From NCBI RefSeq assembly GCF_002119525.1, contig NZ_CP017916.1, positions 930,001 to 994,000 on the forward strand: DNA of 64,000 nucleotides, read 5' to 3'. The notes beneath the pieces were generated by a model. That model saw only the letters and a program-made list of their open reading frames with translations, made no database searches and was not told the origin of the DNA. Below, piece by piece: positions 53,714 through 63,665 of this stretch. Source of the DNA: Vibrio syngnathi. Its GTDB lineage: Bacteria; Pseudomonadota; Gammaproteobacteria; Enterobacterales; Vibrionaceae. The position numbers were made by a program, and so were the translations under genes. Each line of letters opens with the position of its first letter. Position 1 is the first letter of the stretch.

Positions 53714-55150
53714 TTAAGCTTGTTGCTTGCTCAGTTCAGCTGCTTCTTCAGTTTCAAGCGCTGGTGCTGTTGGTTCACATTTATCCACGAACCAACCCAT
53801 GTAAGACGTTACGATAGTCACGAGGATACAGATGAAGCTCAACCACATGAACGGAGCGTAAGAGAGCGTTGCGACACCAAGAATACTCGCCATGTAGATA
53901 CCGTTATCACTCCAAGGAACCATGCCTGAAGTTAACGTGCCACCGAACTCAGCGTTACGAGATAGATTTTTACGTTGATAACCTAAACGGTCGTAGTTTT
54001 TCGCACAGATTTTTGGCGTTAGGATTAACGATACGTACATTGCAGAACCGAATACGTTACCCATGAAGGCCGTGCCGATCGTGCTTGTTGCTAGAGAGCC
54101 TGCGCTATTTACTCGGCGCTCGAACACCTTAGCGATCGTCTCTAGTACGCCCACTTTATCCAGTAAGCCACCAAAACCTAAACCAAACACAATTACCGCT
54201 ACCGAACCAAGCATTGAAGACATGCCGCCACGGTTAAGAATCGAGTCAATAAACTCTACGCCAGAGGAGATAGAGAACGGTGCCCAAGCAGTATTGAATG
54301 CCGTTAGGAAATCGATATCTTGGATCATGACTGCCCAGATAATACCTAGCAGAGAACCGAAGCTGATTACCGGGAATGAAGGCATGCGGAAAGCCAACAG
54401 ACCAAGCACGATCAGTACTGGGACAAATGAGTAAGGCGTGATGTAGAACTGAACTTCCATTGCTTTAATGACAGAATCTACTTGGCTCATGTCAACGTTA
54501 CCTGCGTAGTGAAAACCAAACGCAGTAAACATGATGCCAGTAATCACGTAGCTGATTAACGCAACTGGCAGCATGCCCTTGATGTGCTCAACCACTTCAA
54601 CACCAGACATTGAAGAAGCCAGAATCACTGAATCAGAAAGTGGAGACATCTTGTCGCCGAAGTAACAACCTGACAGCACTGCACCTGCAGTAATCGGTGC
54701 TGGAACACCTAGGCCTTGGCCAATACCCATCATCGCGATACCTGCTGTACCCGCAGCGCCCCAAGAAGTACCAGTTGCCAATGCGGTTAGAGAACAGATA
54801 ATCATGGTCGCTAAAAGGAAGATAGAAGGGTGGATAGCTTTCAGACCATAGTAAATGATAGTAGGTACGATCCCGCCTGAGATCCAAGTACCAACAAGAG
54901 CGCCAACGGCTAAAAGTATTAAAACCGCGCCTAAGCCATTGGATATTCCTTTGAGTGCTGCTTTTTCTAAGTCTTTGTATTCGTGGCCAAGGCGAATACC
55001 AAGAACCATGATAATGAACCAACCAATATACAAGGCAAGTTGAATTGGAAGGTCAAGCTTTGCTGTAAAGGAAAAAGCAAGGGATAGAAATAATCCTAAC
55101 GCGATGAATACCTGCAATAGGTTCGGTAGGCGAGTTTTACTCTGCTTCAT
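53714..55150 (-). CDS. nhaC: NhaC family Na+/H+ antiporter
   Basis: This 478-aa protein has about eleven spans and the NhaC signatures: ALATGTSWGAAGTAGIAMMGIG (cut here by span ends), SGCYFGDKMSPLSDSVILASS, and the late GGTLTSGMVPWSDNGIYMA. NhaC carriers expel sodium in exchange for protons, which suits a marine organism. The exact ions and stoichiometry cannot be read. It is monocistronic, with a long gap before asd. Confidence 0.9.
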   Translation of the reverse strand: MKQSKTRLPNLLQVFIALGLFLSLAFSFTAKLDLPIQLALYIGWFIIMVLGIRLGHEYKDLEKAALKGISNGLGAVLILLAVGALVGTWISGGIVPTIIYYGLKAIHPSIFLLATMIICSLTALATGTSWGAAGTAGIAMMGIGQGLGVPAPITAGAVLSGCYFGDKMSPLSDSVILASSMSGVEVVEHIKGMLPVALISYVITGIMFTAFGFHYAGNVDMSQVDSVIKAMEVQFYITPYSFVPVLIVLGLLAFRMPSFPVISFGSLLGIIWAVMIQDIDFLTAFNTAWAPFSISSGVEFIDSILNRGGMSSMLGSVAVIVFGLGFGGLLDKVGVLETIAKVFERRVNSAGSLATSTIGTAFMGNVFGSAMYVSLILTPKICAKNYDRLGYQRKNLSRNAEFGGTLTSGMVPWSDNGIYMASILGVATLSYAPFMWLSFICILVTIVTSYMGWFVDKCEPTAPALETEEAAELSKQQA

Positions 55151-55650
55151 AAAAGCCTCTTGTGATTTCGAGCATTTATAGTGCTTCGTTATGGTGTGTG
55201 GTGCAAAACGGACACTACAGTAATTAGTTTATTATATCGAAAAAATACGCCCAAGTTGTGATATTTGACTGCTAACGCATTCAATTATGGTTTCATTATC
55301 TGAAATGTTGTTAAATTCATGGTTATTACATGTTGAAACTTGTCGCACGTTGTTTTCGTTTTGTGAAGTATTATTCTGAATAGTATTGGTTAAAAAGAGG
55401 GATTTACTGTTTGTGACGCGAGTGGGATTAAGCTGTTTTGACGATGCAAATGTTTGAATTTGAGGATAATGGGCGTTTTATCAATGAGGTGGATATTAAA
55501 TGTCGATACAGAGATAACTGCACGATTCATTGCGTTCACTTAAAAGAAACGAAAAAGTTACACTTTTTGACAAAAAGCACTTGAGTTCTGTTTCTGAAAA
55601 ACTTATAGATGGGGGAGAGCAATTTTTAATTTATACATGGAGAGTGAGCG
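55151..55650. other. Long nhaC/asd intergenic region
   Basis: Five hundred bases separate divergent nhaC and asd. I looked for a lysine riboswitch or attenuator ahead of asd and saw no matching core or GC-rich hairpin. A 46-codon frame (55444-55584) exists but lacks a ribosome site. The region presumably carries both promoters. Confidence 0.6.
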
Positions 55651-56769
55651 ATGAGAGTAGGTCTAGTTGGTTGGCGCGGTATGGTTGGTTCTGTATTGAT
55701 GCAACGTATGGTTGAAGAGAAAGATTTCGACTTGATTGAACCTGTTTATTACAGTACGTCTCAGATTGGTATTCCTGGCCCTGTTTTAGGTGGTAAAGAT
55801 GCGGGTCTACTTCAAGACGCTTTTGATATTGATAGCCTAAAACAGCTTGATGCGGTGATTACCTGTCAAGGCGGAGACTACACCTCAAAAGTATACCCAG
55901 CACTGCGTCAAGCAGGTTGGAAAGGCTATTGGATTGATGCGGCTTCTACCTTACGTATGGACGCGGATTCTATCATCACTCTTGATCCTGTTAACTTGGC
56001 TCAAATCCAACAAGGCATCCACGGCGGTACTAACACTTTCGTCGGCGGTAACTGTACTGTGAGCTTAATGCTTATGGCTTTGGGTGGTCTATACGAGAAA
56101 GGCATGGTTGAGTGGATGAGTGCCATGACTTACCAAGCCGCTTCAGGTGCGGGCGCTAAGAACATGCGTGAACTGATCTCACAAATGGGTGTTATCAACG
56201 ATAGCGTAAGTTCAGAGCTAGCAAACCCTTCAAGTTCCATTCTTGATATCGATAAGAAAGTCGCTGAAACCATTCGTTCATCTTCATTTCCAACCGATCA
56301 GTTCGGTGCTCCGCTTGCGGGCTCACTGATTCCTTGGATCGATGTGAAGCGCGAAAACGGTCAAAGTAAAGAAGAGTGGAAAGCCGGCGTTGAAGCGAAC
56401 AAGATTCTTGGCCTAGATGGCCAGCCAATCCCAATTGATGGTACTTGTGTAAGAATCGGTGCAATGCGTTGTCACGCTCAAGCACTAACTATTAAGCTTA
56501 AGCAAGACGTGCCAATGGATGAGATCGAAGAGATCATCGCGACGCACAATGATTGGGTTAAAGTGATTCCTAATGACCGCGACATCACGGCACAGGAACT
56601 AACACCAGCGAAAGTAACAGGCACAATGTCTGTACCAGTCGGTCGTCTGCGTAAGATGTCGATGGGTAACGATTTCCTGAATGCGTTTACTGTAGGTGAC
56701 CAACTGCTTTGGGGTGCTGCAGAGCCATTACGCCGTACGCTGCGCATTATCTTAGCTGAGAAAGCGTAA
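55651..56769 (+). CDS. asd: Aspartate-semialdehyde dehydrogenase
   Basis: Asd reduces aspartyl phosphate to aspartate semialdehyde, the branch point to lysine, diaminopimelate, threonine and methionine. The 372-aa enzyme is of the enterobacterial type: [20 protein letters not shown], catalytic Cys135 in GGNCTVSLM, and the late [16 protein letters not shown] with the active-site His. GAGAGTGAGCG precedes the ATG. Vibrios often carry a second, diverged asd elsewhere. It stands alone before a strong terminator. Confidence 0.96.
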   Translation: MRVGLVGWRGMVGSVLMQRMVEEKDFDLIEPVYYSTSQIGIPGPVLGGKDAGLLQDAFDIDSLKQLDAVITCQGGDYTSKVYPALRQAGWKGYWIDAASTLRMDADSIITLDPVNLAQIQQGIHGGTNTFVGGNCTVSLMLMALGGLYEKGMVEWMSAMTYQAASGAGAKNMRELISQMGVINDSVSSELANPSSSILDIDKKVAETIRSSSFPTDQFGAPLAGSLIPWIDVKRENGQSKEEWKAGVEANKILGLDGQPIPIDGTCVRIGAMRCHAQALTIKLKQDVPMDEIEEIIATHNDWVKVIPNDRDITAQELTPAKVTGTMSVPVGRLRKMSMGNDFLNAFTVGDQLLWGAAEPLRRTLRIILAEKA

Positions 56770-56794
56770 TACTTGTTTTTGAGAATAATTAACG

Positions 56795-56821
56795 AAAAAG
56801 CGCCTTAGGGCGCTTTTTTTG
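56795..56821 (+). terminator. Terminator after asd
   Basis: Stem AAAAAGCGCC/GGCGCTTTTT with loop TTAG and a T run; it also faces the convergent K+ channel gene. Confidence 0.92.
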
Positions 56822-56824
56822 TTT

Positions 56825-57670
56825 TTATTCTGTCTCGTCGGTCACGACACGCTTGTCGGGGTCTGCCAATTCACTCGCACAGTGTTTGCAATACAGAGCA
56901 TCTGAATCATGACCTGCGCGGTTACAGTTTGGGCACTTAACCAACTCTTTGTGCGAGTTCATCTCATTACTGAGCTCTGCGGTAATAATTCCTGTCGGCA
57001 CCGCCAAGATTGAGTAACCCAGCAACATGGTAAGCGAAGCGATCGCTTTACCCAGCGCGGTTTGAGGGATCATGTCACCGTAGCCAACCGTAGTAATGGT
57101 CACTATTGCCCAATAAATACTGTGGGGAATGCTTGTGAAGCCATTTTCTGGGCCTTCAATGACAAAGATCAGAGAGCCGAAGATAACGACCAAGATGCCG
57201 ACTGTGCTAAAGAATATGAGTACCTTTCGTCTTGCCATTAATAATGAGCGCAACAAAATATTGGAATCTTGTAGGTAACGAACCAGTTTTAGGATTCGGA
57301 AGATACGCATGACTCGTAATAGCCTAACAACGCCCATAAACGAAGCTCCAGGGAAGATGATCGCTAGGTAGGTCGGAAGAATCGCCAATAGGTCAACAAC
57401 ACCATAGAAGCTGGTGGCGTAAGATTTCGGATTTGGAGAGCAATAAAGCCTTAATAAGTACTCTAGTGTGAATAGTGCTGTGAAGCTGTACTCGATGTAA
57501 CGTAGCTGCTGTGACCATTCGACCATCACGCTAGGGATAGACTCTAAGATAAGCACGATAAGTGAAACCACAATCGCAACGATTAGTGATATATCGAATG
57601 CACGGCCGGCCGGCGTGTGAGTACCAAAGATAATGACGTATAAATGATGCTTTAGAGGCTGACGTGACAT
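56825..57670 (-). CDS. Voltage-gated-type K+ channel with zinc-ribbon tail
   Basis: This 281-aa protein is a six-span ion channel of the Kv/KvAP type. The S4 voltage-sensor helix carries regularly spaced arginines (VVRLLRVMRIFRILKLVRYL), the pore has the K+ filter TTVGYGD, and S6 follows. After S6 a short cytoplasmic tail ends in a zinc-ribbon-like module, CPNC and CKHC (about 244-263). The physiological role of such channels in bacteria is unclear. It is convergent with asd and downstream of the marC-family gene. Confidence 0.9.
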   Translation of the reverse strand: MSRQPLKHHLYVIIFGTHTPAGRAFDISLIVAIVVSLIVLILESIPSVMVEWSQQLRYIEYSFTALFTLEYLLRLYCSPNPKSYATSFYGVVDLLAILPTYLAIIFPGASFMGVVRLLRVMRIFRILKLVRYLQDSNILLRSLLMARRKVLIFFSTVGILVVIFGSLIFVIEGPENGFTSIPHSIYWAIVTITTVGYGDMIPQTALGKAIASLTMLLGYSILAVPTGIITAELSNEMNSHKELVKCPNCNRAGHDSDALYCKHCASELADPDKRVVTDETE

Positions 57671-57823
57671 AAGGGGAGGTTCATCTTCTGTTAAAGTTCT
57701 TAACAGTCATTATACAAGCTTCATAATAACGAGGCGAGTTAAAGCCTATTTCGCTTCACTCGCCTCGTTGATAAAGCTGTACAGGCTGGCTTTGAATCGC
57801 CAGAATCCGGTTTAGGTTTAGCG

Positions 57824-58462
57824 CTATGCTAATCCTGGGAATAGGTTACGTAAGCCGTTGGCGATGAACTCGATGCCCAGCGCGCCAAGAATCAAACCCA
57901 TGATACGTGTGATCACGTTGATACCTGTTTGACCTAAAAAGCGAACGATAACCGGCGCCGAACGGAATAGAAGCCAAGAGCAGGTTGCAAACGCGATGAT
58001 GCTAATACCAATTCCCACAGTATCAATGGCTGCAGGGTAACGAGATCCGTAAACAATGGTAGAGCTGATTGCCCCGGGGCCCGCCATTAAGGGCATAGCA
58101 AGAGGAACGACTCCGATTTGCTCTTTACTGATGTATTCAGATTTCTCTTGTTTATTCTGCTTATCTTCACCGAGCTTACCGCTCATCATCGAAAACGCGA
58201 TGCTCAGTAATAGCAACCCACCTGCAACTCGGAATGAGTCTAGCGATATGCTAAACATATCAAGCAGCATTTGCCCCGCAACAAGCGACACTATTAGGAT
58301 AACGGCAACAGCAATGTTGGCTTGTAAGGCTGTCCTGTTCCTCTCTTCTGGTGGCATATGTGCAGTAAGAGAAACAAAAACAGGCATGATGCCGATTGGG
58401 TTTACGGCAGCAACAAGCCCAAGGAAGAATTGCATAAAAATAGCGAGTTCTAAGCCTTGCAT
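57824..58462 (-). CDS. ychE: MarC/YchE family integral membrane protein
   Basis: This 212-aa protein has six spans and the MarC-family phrases AAVNPIGIMPVFVSLTAHM at the start, AFSMMSGK, and PLMAGPGAISSTIVYG. The family was once linked to antibiotic resistance, which was later withdrawn; function is unknown. As in E. coli, the ychE-type gene is divergent from adhE. Confidence 0.88.
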   Translation of the reverse strand: MQGLELAIFMQFFLGLVAAVNPIGIMPVFVSLTAHMPPEERNRTALQANIAVAVILIVSLVAGQMLLDMFSISLDSFRVAGGLLLLSIAFSMMSGKLGEDKQNKQEKSEYISKEQIGVVPLAMPLMAGPGAISSTIVYGSRYPAAIDTVGIGISIIAFATCSWLLFRSAPVIVRFLGQTGINVITRIMGLILGALGIEFIANGLRNLFPGLA

Positions 58463-59102
58463 GAGAGCGATCTCCAGTTAGCGAATTTTAAGGTTGAAGG
58501 TTTGATTCTGTGAATAGTCAGAGCGCGTAATGTAAGGGACAAATTGGATTTGCACGAATGAAAAAAACTAACCTGAAATAGGGGATTATTTTTAGAAAAA
58601 CTAATTGAATATCGCTTTTGTATTGGCCTTGTTGCAAGTTGGTCGTTAGTGTTTCATTTTGTAATTTATTATCGAGTAACTGTTAACCATCGCACGAATT
58701 TAATAAAAATTATGTCAAAATCTAGCCCGTGCAACGGTATGGATATACTCTCAGTAGCACGAATATAGCTGTATACATGTAATTTAACTGACTAAAAATG
58801 AAACTTTTTTACAGTTTGTTACGCAATGTAGAAAAAATTTGTCTGTTTGCTTGTTTTTTGAACTAACTAAAAGTGTGATTTTAATCTATATAAATCATGA
58901 TCTTAAGTCGGTTTTTGCGATTGCCTTACTACTTTTTGGTTAATTCTTTTTGGGTAACTGATCTGGGTCAATTTTTTTCACACAGTGAAATAATATACTC
59001 AGCCCTGAAAGCAATTTACTAAGAACGTTGTTGTTTGAGGTTAAAAGCAAGCAGCGAAATTAATAAAAAGTTTTTAATATTTATTATTTTAGGAGATCCA
59101 CC
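58463..59102. promoter_or_regulatory. Long ychE/adhE regulatory region
   Basis: This 640-base AT-rich gap holds no gene I can support. Close to adhE it contains CTGATCTGGGTCAA (58958-58971), which fits the FNR/CRP-fold layout TTGAT-N4-ATCAA with two mismatches. TTTCACACAGTGAAA (58976-58990) is a perfect 6-3-6 palindrome, and TAATAT at 58991-58996 is a -10-like element. That leaves an untranslated leader of about 100 bases before AGGAGATCCACC and the adhE ATG. Redox control of adhE is expected; the factors are inferred. Confidence 0.55.
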
Positions 59103-61808
59103 ATGCCTGTAACTAACTTAGCGGAACTTGATGCTCTAGTAGCACGCGTTAAAGCAGCACAAGAAGAGTTTGCAACATTCTCTCAAGAGAAAGTAGACGC
59201 AATCTTCCGCGCAGCTTCTCTTGCTGCTAACCACGCTCGTATTCCACTTGCTCAACAAGCAGTTGCTGAATCTGGAATGGGTATTGTTGAAGATAAGGTT
59301 ATCAAAAACCACTTTGCATCTGAATTTATCTACAACAAATACAAAGACGAAAAAACATGTGGCATTCTTGATGAAGATGAAAGCCTAGGCACAATGACTA
59401 TCGCTGAGCCTGTAGGTATCATTTGTGGTATCGTTCCAACAACGAACCCAACTTCTACAGCAATCTTCAAATCTCTAATCTCTCTTAAAACACGTAACGG
59501 CATCATCTTCTCGCCACACCCACGTGCAAAGAACTCAACGAACGATGCAGCTAAACTGGTTCTAGACGCAGCAGTAGCAGCGGGCGCTCCAAAAGACATC
59601 ATCGGTTGGATTGACCAACCATCTGTAGAACTTTCTAACGCGCTGATGAAGCACGACGGTATTGCACTTATCCTTGCTACTGGTGGTCCAGGCATGGTTA
59701 AAGCGGCATACTCTTCTGGTAAGCCTGCTATCGGTGTTGGTGCTGGTAACGTTCCTGTAGTTATCGATGAAACAGCTGACATCAAACGTGCTGTAGCATC
59801 TATCCTTATGTCTAAAACATTCGATAACGGCGTTGTATGTGCTTCTGAGCAAGCAGCAATCGTTGTTAGCGAAGTATATGACGAAGTTAAAGAGCGTTTC
59901 GCTTCTCACAAAGCTCACGTTTTATCTAAAGCTGACGCTGATAAAGTACGTAAAGTACTGCTTATCGACGGCAACCTAAACGCTAAAATCGTAGGTCAAC
60001 CTGCTCCAGCAATCGCTGAAATGGCGGGTGTTAAAGTTCCTGCTGATACAAAAGTACTTGTAGGTGAAGGTCTTGGTAAAGTTTCTTACGATGACGAATT
60101 CGCTCACGAGAAACTGTCTCCTACTCTAGGTCTATTCCGTGCAGACGACTTCGAAGATGCTGTTGCTCAAGCGGTAACGATGGTTGAAATCGGTGGTATC
60201 GGTCACACGTCTGGTCTTTACACCAACCAAGACGTAAACGCAGATCGTATTCGTTACTTCGGTGACAAGATGAAGACGGCTCGTATCCTAATCAACATCC
60301 CTACTACTCACGGTGGTATCGGTGACCTGTACAACTTCAACGTTGCACCTTCTCTAACTCTAGGTTGTGGTTCATGGGGTGGTAACTCTATCTCTGAGAA
60401 CGTAGGTCCTAAGCACCTTATCAACAAGAAAACTGTAGCGAAGCGAGCTGAAAACATGTTGTGGCACAAACTACCTAAGTCTATCTACTTCCGTCGTGGT
60501 AGCCTTCCAATCGCAATGAGCGACCTAGAAGGTAAGAAACGCGCATTCCTAGTAACTGACCGTTTCCTATTCAACAACGGTTACGCAGATGACGTAGTAC
60601 AAATCCTGAAAGCACAGGGTATTGAAGTTCAAGTATTCTTCGATGTAGAAGCGGATCCAACACTGTCTGTTGTTGAGAAAGGCGCTGAAGCAATGAAGAG
60701 CTTCCAACCTGACGTAATCCTTGCTCTAGGTGGCGGTTCTCCAATGGATGCTGCTAAGATCATGTGGGTTATGTACGAGCACCCAGAAACTCACTTCGAA
60801 GAACTAGCAATGCGCTTTATGGACATCCGTAAACGTATCTACAAGTTCCCTAAAATGGGTCAGAAAGCTGAGCTAGTATGTATCACTACTACTTCAGGTA
60901 CGGGTTCAGAAGTTACTCCATTCGCAGTTGTTACTGACGACAAGACTGGTGCTAAGTACCCACTAGCGGATTACGAAATCACGCCTAACATGGCTGTTGT
61001 TGATGCTAACCTAGTTATGAACATGCCTAAGTCTCTAACAGCGTTCGGTGGTTACGATGCAGTAACTCACGCACTAGAAGCTTACGTATCTGTTCTTGCG
61101 AATGAATACTCAGATGGTCAAGCTCTTCAAGCGCTTAAGATGCTTAAAGAATACCTACCATCAAGCTACAAAAATGGTTCAGCAGACCCAATCGCTCGTG
61201 AGAAAGTACACAACGCAGCAACTATCGCTGGTATTGCTTTTGCGAACGCATTCCTAGGTGTGTGTCACTCAATGGCTCACAAAATTGGTGCTGAGTTCCA
61301 CCTACCACACGGTCTTGCTAACGCACTACTTATCTCTAACGTTGTACGTTACAACGCGAACGATAACCCAACTAAGCAGACTGCATTCTCTCAGTACGAC
61401 CGTCCACAAGCACGTCGTCGTTACGCTGAAGTTGCTGACCACCTAGGCCTAAGCCAAGCTGGTGACCGTACTGCTCAGAAGATTGAACGTCTACTGACTT
61501 GGTTAGAAGAGCTTAAAGTTGACTTAGACATCCCACTGTCTATCCAAGCGGCGGGTGTTAACGAGTCTGACTTCATCGCGAAACTAGACGAGCTAGCTGT
61601 AGAAGCGTTCGATGACCAGTGTACAGGTGCTAACCCACGTTACCCTCTAATCACTGAGCTTAAAGAAGTTCTAACAACGTCTTACTTCGGCCAACCATAC
61701 GTTGAAGGTGAAACTTTCGAAGGTACTACAGTTATCCTTAAGAAAGCAGATCAAAAGCCAGCTGACGCGAAAGCGCCAAAAGCTAAAAAAGAAAAAGCTA
61801 ACGCATAA
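59103..61808 (+). CDS. adhE: Bifunctional acetaldehyde-CoA/alcohol dehydrogenase
   Basis: AdhE reduces acetyl-CoA to acetaldehyde and then ethanol, regenerating NAD+ during fermentation; it forms long filaments called spirosomes. The 901-aa protein has an N-terminal aldehyde dehydrogenase domain (about 1-440) with catalytic Cys246 (GVVCASEQ), then an iron-dependent alcohol dehydrogenase domain (about 450-870) with the GGGSPMDAAK NAD site and iron-binding histidines in the region CHSMAHKIGAEFHLPHGLAN. The Lys/Ala-rich tail (about 875-901) extends past the E. coli length of 891. Codon bias is strong, implying high expression. AGGAGA lies seven bases before the ATG. Confidence 0.97.
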   Translation: MPVTNLAELDALVARVKAAQEEFATFSQEKVDAIFRAASLAANHARIPLAQQAVAESGMGIVEDKVIKNHFASEFIYNKYKDEKTCGILDEDESLGTMTIAEPVGIICGIVPTTNPTSTAIFKSLISLKTRNGIIFSPHPRAKNSTNDAAKLVLDAAVAAGAPKDIIGWIDQPSVELSNALMKHDGIALILATGGPGMVKAAYSSGKPAIGVGAGNVPVVIDETADIKRAVASILMSKTFDNGVVCASEQAAIVVSEVYDEVKERFASHKAHVLSKADADKVRKVLLIDGNLNAKIVGQPAPAIAEMAGVKVPADTKVLVGEGLGKVSYDDEFAHEKLSPTLGLFRADDFEDAVAQAVTMVEIGGIGHTSGLYTNQDVNADRIRYFGDKMKTARILINIPTTHGGIGDLYNFNVAPSLTLGCGSWGGNSISENVGPKHLINKKTVAKRAENMLWHKLPKSIYFRRGSLPIAMSDLEGKKRAFLVTDRFLFNNGYADDVVQILKAQGIEVQVFFDVEADPTLSVVEKGAEAMKSFQPDVILALGGGSPMDAAKIMWVMYEHPETHFEELAMRFMDIRKRIYKFPKMGQKAELVCITTTSGTGSEVTPFAVVTDDKTGAKYPLADYEITPNMAVVDANLVMNMPKSLTAFGGYDAVTHALEAYVSVLANEYSDGQALQALKMLKEYLPSSYKNGSADPIAREKVHNAATIAGIAFANAFLGVCHSMAHKIGAEFHLPHGLANALLISNVVRYNANDNPTKQTAFSQYDRPQARRRYAEVADHLGLSQAGDRTAQKIERLLTWLEELKVDLDIPLSIQAAGVNESDFIAKLDELAVEAFDDQCTGANPRYPLITELKEVLTTSYFGQPYVEGETFEGTTVILKKADQKPADAKAPKAKKEKANA

Positions 61809-61869
61809 TAAGTAAGCATTAGTTTGAGATAGGTTTTCGCTAGCACGATACTTATCTATCGGGAAATTC

Positions 61870-61904
61870 AAAGCCCCAACCGAAAGGTTGGGGCTTTTTT
61901 TGTA
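61870..61904 (+). terminator. Terminator after adhE
   Basis: A 12-bp perfect stem AAAGCCCCAACC with GAAA tetraloop and a T run, 61 bases past the adhE stop codon. Confidence 0.95.
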
Positions 61905-61955
61905 TGAATTGGAATAGGTTTGTTTTTTATTCTCCACTTACATCTCCGCAGACGC

Positions 61956-62639
61956 TTACACCTCTGCAGCGACAACCCGCCCACTAAAGTAATCATTAGA
62001 GACGATGTATTCCGTTGTTCTGGTCAGTTCGTCTTGAAGTTGTGCCCAGTGACACCCATTGAGCTTGCCTTCGGAGTTATGGACGGCAGGGACAACACCG
62101 CCGACTCGAATACCAAATGGCGTTAGCTCTTTCGCCCAGCTATGGGTAAAGCCGGTAATCATGGAGTTTGCGCTCTCTAAGCCTGACACATCATGAAAGT
62201 CATCGTGAGATATCACATTCACAATCACGCCTTCTTTGTCTTGCTCTCGTAATCTCTCTGCACTGATTTGCCCAAAAGAGAAAAGGGTCGATGCCATAGC
62301 TGACAGATCATTGATAAAGCTACCGACAGGTTGATCGCCAATTAGACTAGGCATTGGGGAGCTTATCCAGTTATTGACCAGAACATCGGGTGTCGTGTTG
62401 AAGGTGGCTTGAATAAAATCAAATACGCTGAGAATAGCTTGGTTGTCATTCCCTGCGAGCGTGTAATGGTAAACAGAGTCGGAGAAGCGGGCGCATTGTA
62501 AATAAGTCGCCTGAAGTGCTTCTGCGTCTTTATCACAAAGGATGACAGTGGCTCCAAGGTTAACAAAGTGATTCGCAATCGTTCCTCCCAATCGCGAGCC
62601 AGCAGATGTTACCAATATAATTGAGCTTTTTATTTCCAT
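61956..62639 (-). CDS. SDR-like protein lacking the YxxxK motif
   Basis: This 227-aa protein has the SDR Rossmann opening ILVTSAGSRLGGTIANHF (an altered TGxxxGxG) and NN in DVLVNNWISS, but the usual catalytic Ser-Tyr-x-x-x-Lys is not present. The matching region reads NVISHDDFHDVSGLESANSM, with no Tyr or Lys in place. It is probably a non-catalytic or re-purposed SDR that may bind a nucleotide. It is convergent with adhE and stands alone on the minus strand. Confidence 0.72.
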   Translation of the reverse strand: MEIKSSIILVTSAGSRLGGTIANHFVNLGATVILCDKDAEALQATYLQCARFSDSVYHYTLAGNDNQAILSVFDFIQATFNTTPDVLVNNWISSPMPSLIGDQPVGSFINDLSAMASTLFSFGQISAERLREQDKEGVIVNVISHDDFHDVSGLESANSMITGFTHSWAKELTPFGIRVGGVVPAVHNSEGKLNGCHWAQLQDELTRTTEYIVSNDYFSGRVVAAEV

Positions 62640-62914
62640 CCCAGTACCTAAGCAAATCGTCCATGTTGGATAAGAATGGGTTAAATTTCATACAGCGGGT
62701 GTGAATTGGCTCAAACTAAGGTGTACCCATTGATAACTTTCTATGAACTTTGTGGCAGGTCACATTTTGCAGTAACTTCAAGTGGTAACCGACATCTTCG
62801 GTTTGATGACGACCAAAGGTGATGGTTCATATTGCTTATATCAATCATTCAAACAGCGAGATTGAACAAAGAATAGTCGTGAATATTGAGCGAGAGAGGA
62901 ATGCTAGGCAGCAG

Positions 62915-63418
62915 TTATACTTGCGCCTGAATCTGATACTGACGTTGAGCTGTCGATAGCTCGTTGTAGAGCGTCGCATTTGGTAAATCAGGCAGCTGTT
63001 TATTTGCGAGTTTACGCCGGTCATGACCAGAAAGGTTTTGGTAAACCTCTTCGGGGAAGTCGGCCGTATCTTCAGGCATGAAAGCAAGTGCTTCAGGTTT
63101 CAAATAGTGGCTTAGTTTGGCGCTGGCAAGGCTAGCTTGATGAAAGTGATTCGATTGTTTCGCTGAAATTTCATACGACGATTGATTCGAACGCAGTTGT
63201 TGCGGCTCTGCTACGCCAAATTGCTTGCGTAGGCGATCTTCAGTCGTTTCAGTGACGTCAATCGTGTCGATGGGAGTACAATCGCGAACATCATTAGAAA
63301 ACATAGATAACAGCAACGCAAAATCTGCACGGCGACCTTGCTCAACCGCTTGGCTGATCCCGATGCCGAACTTCAGTTCGTTAATGATTCCTGCTTTGTC
63401 TAAAGTATGTATTTGCAT
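62915..63418 (-). CDS. VC2046/SO_2500 family protein
   Basis: This 167-aa protein resembles the VC2046/SO_2500 family of small uncharacterised proteins from vibrios and Shewanella: MQIHTLDKAGIINELKFGIGISQAVEQGRRADFALLLSMFSND is its conserved start (split here by helix ends). The rest is helical with a variable Gln-rich middle and NLSGHDRRKLANKQLPDLP near the end. Function is unknown. GAGAGG five to six bases before the ATG at 63418 supports that start over three in-frame upstream options. Confidence 0.75.
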   Translation of the reverse strand: MQIHTLDKAGIINELKFGIGISQAVEQGRRADFALLLSMFSNDVRDCTPIDTIDVTETTEDRLRKQFGVAEPQQLRSNQSSYEISAKQSNHFHQASLASAKLSHYLKPEALAFMPEDTADFPEEVYQNLSGHDRRKLANKQLPDLPNATLYNELSTAQRQYQIQAQV

Positions 63419-63598
63419 GTTGCCTCTCATTGGATACATCTTTAACGGCATGGAATCGGCAAACTTTAGAGTTTAATCACAGGCAAATAAATAATTTATG
63501 CAGAGAGAGGAAGAGCGCAAGGAATAGGTAGCGAAGTAAGCACTTTAGGCTCATTGGCTCAGAAAGGTTTAGATTTTATGGAATACGACAGATACAAA

Positions 63599-63624
63599 AA
63601 AGCTCACGCCGAGGCATGAGCTTT
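63599..63624 (-). terminator. Terminator after sodB
   Basis: Stem AAAGCTCA/TGAGCTTT with an inner imperfect extension is followed on the minus strand by TTTTTTGT. Confidence 0.85.
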
Positions 63625-63665
63625 CATTAGATAACTCGCTATAAATAGCGCAGCGTAAGTAATAA

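Noticed and set aside
55444..55584. 46-codon frame upstream of asd, Lys/Thr-rich at its end, possible leader peptide
   Set aside because: No Shine-Dalgarno sequence and no terminator/antiterminator hairpin follows, so attenuation is not supported.
55151..55650. Lysine riboswitch before asd
   Set aside because: I looked for the conserved core and saw none; a covariance-model search would settle it.
62845..63087. Open frame of 80 codons on the minus strand near the VC2046-family gene
   Set aside because: Overlaps a better-supported gene in another frame and shows no start signals.
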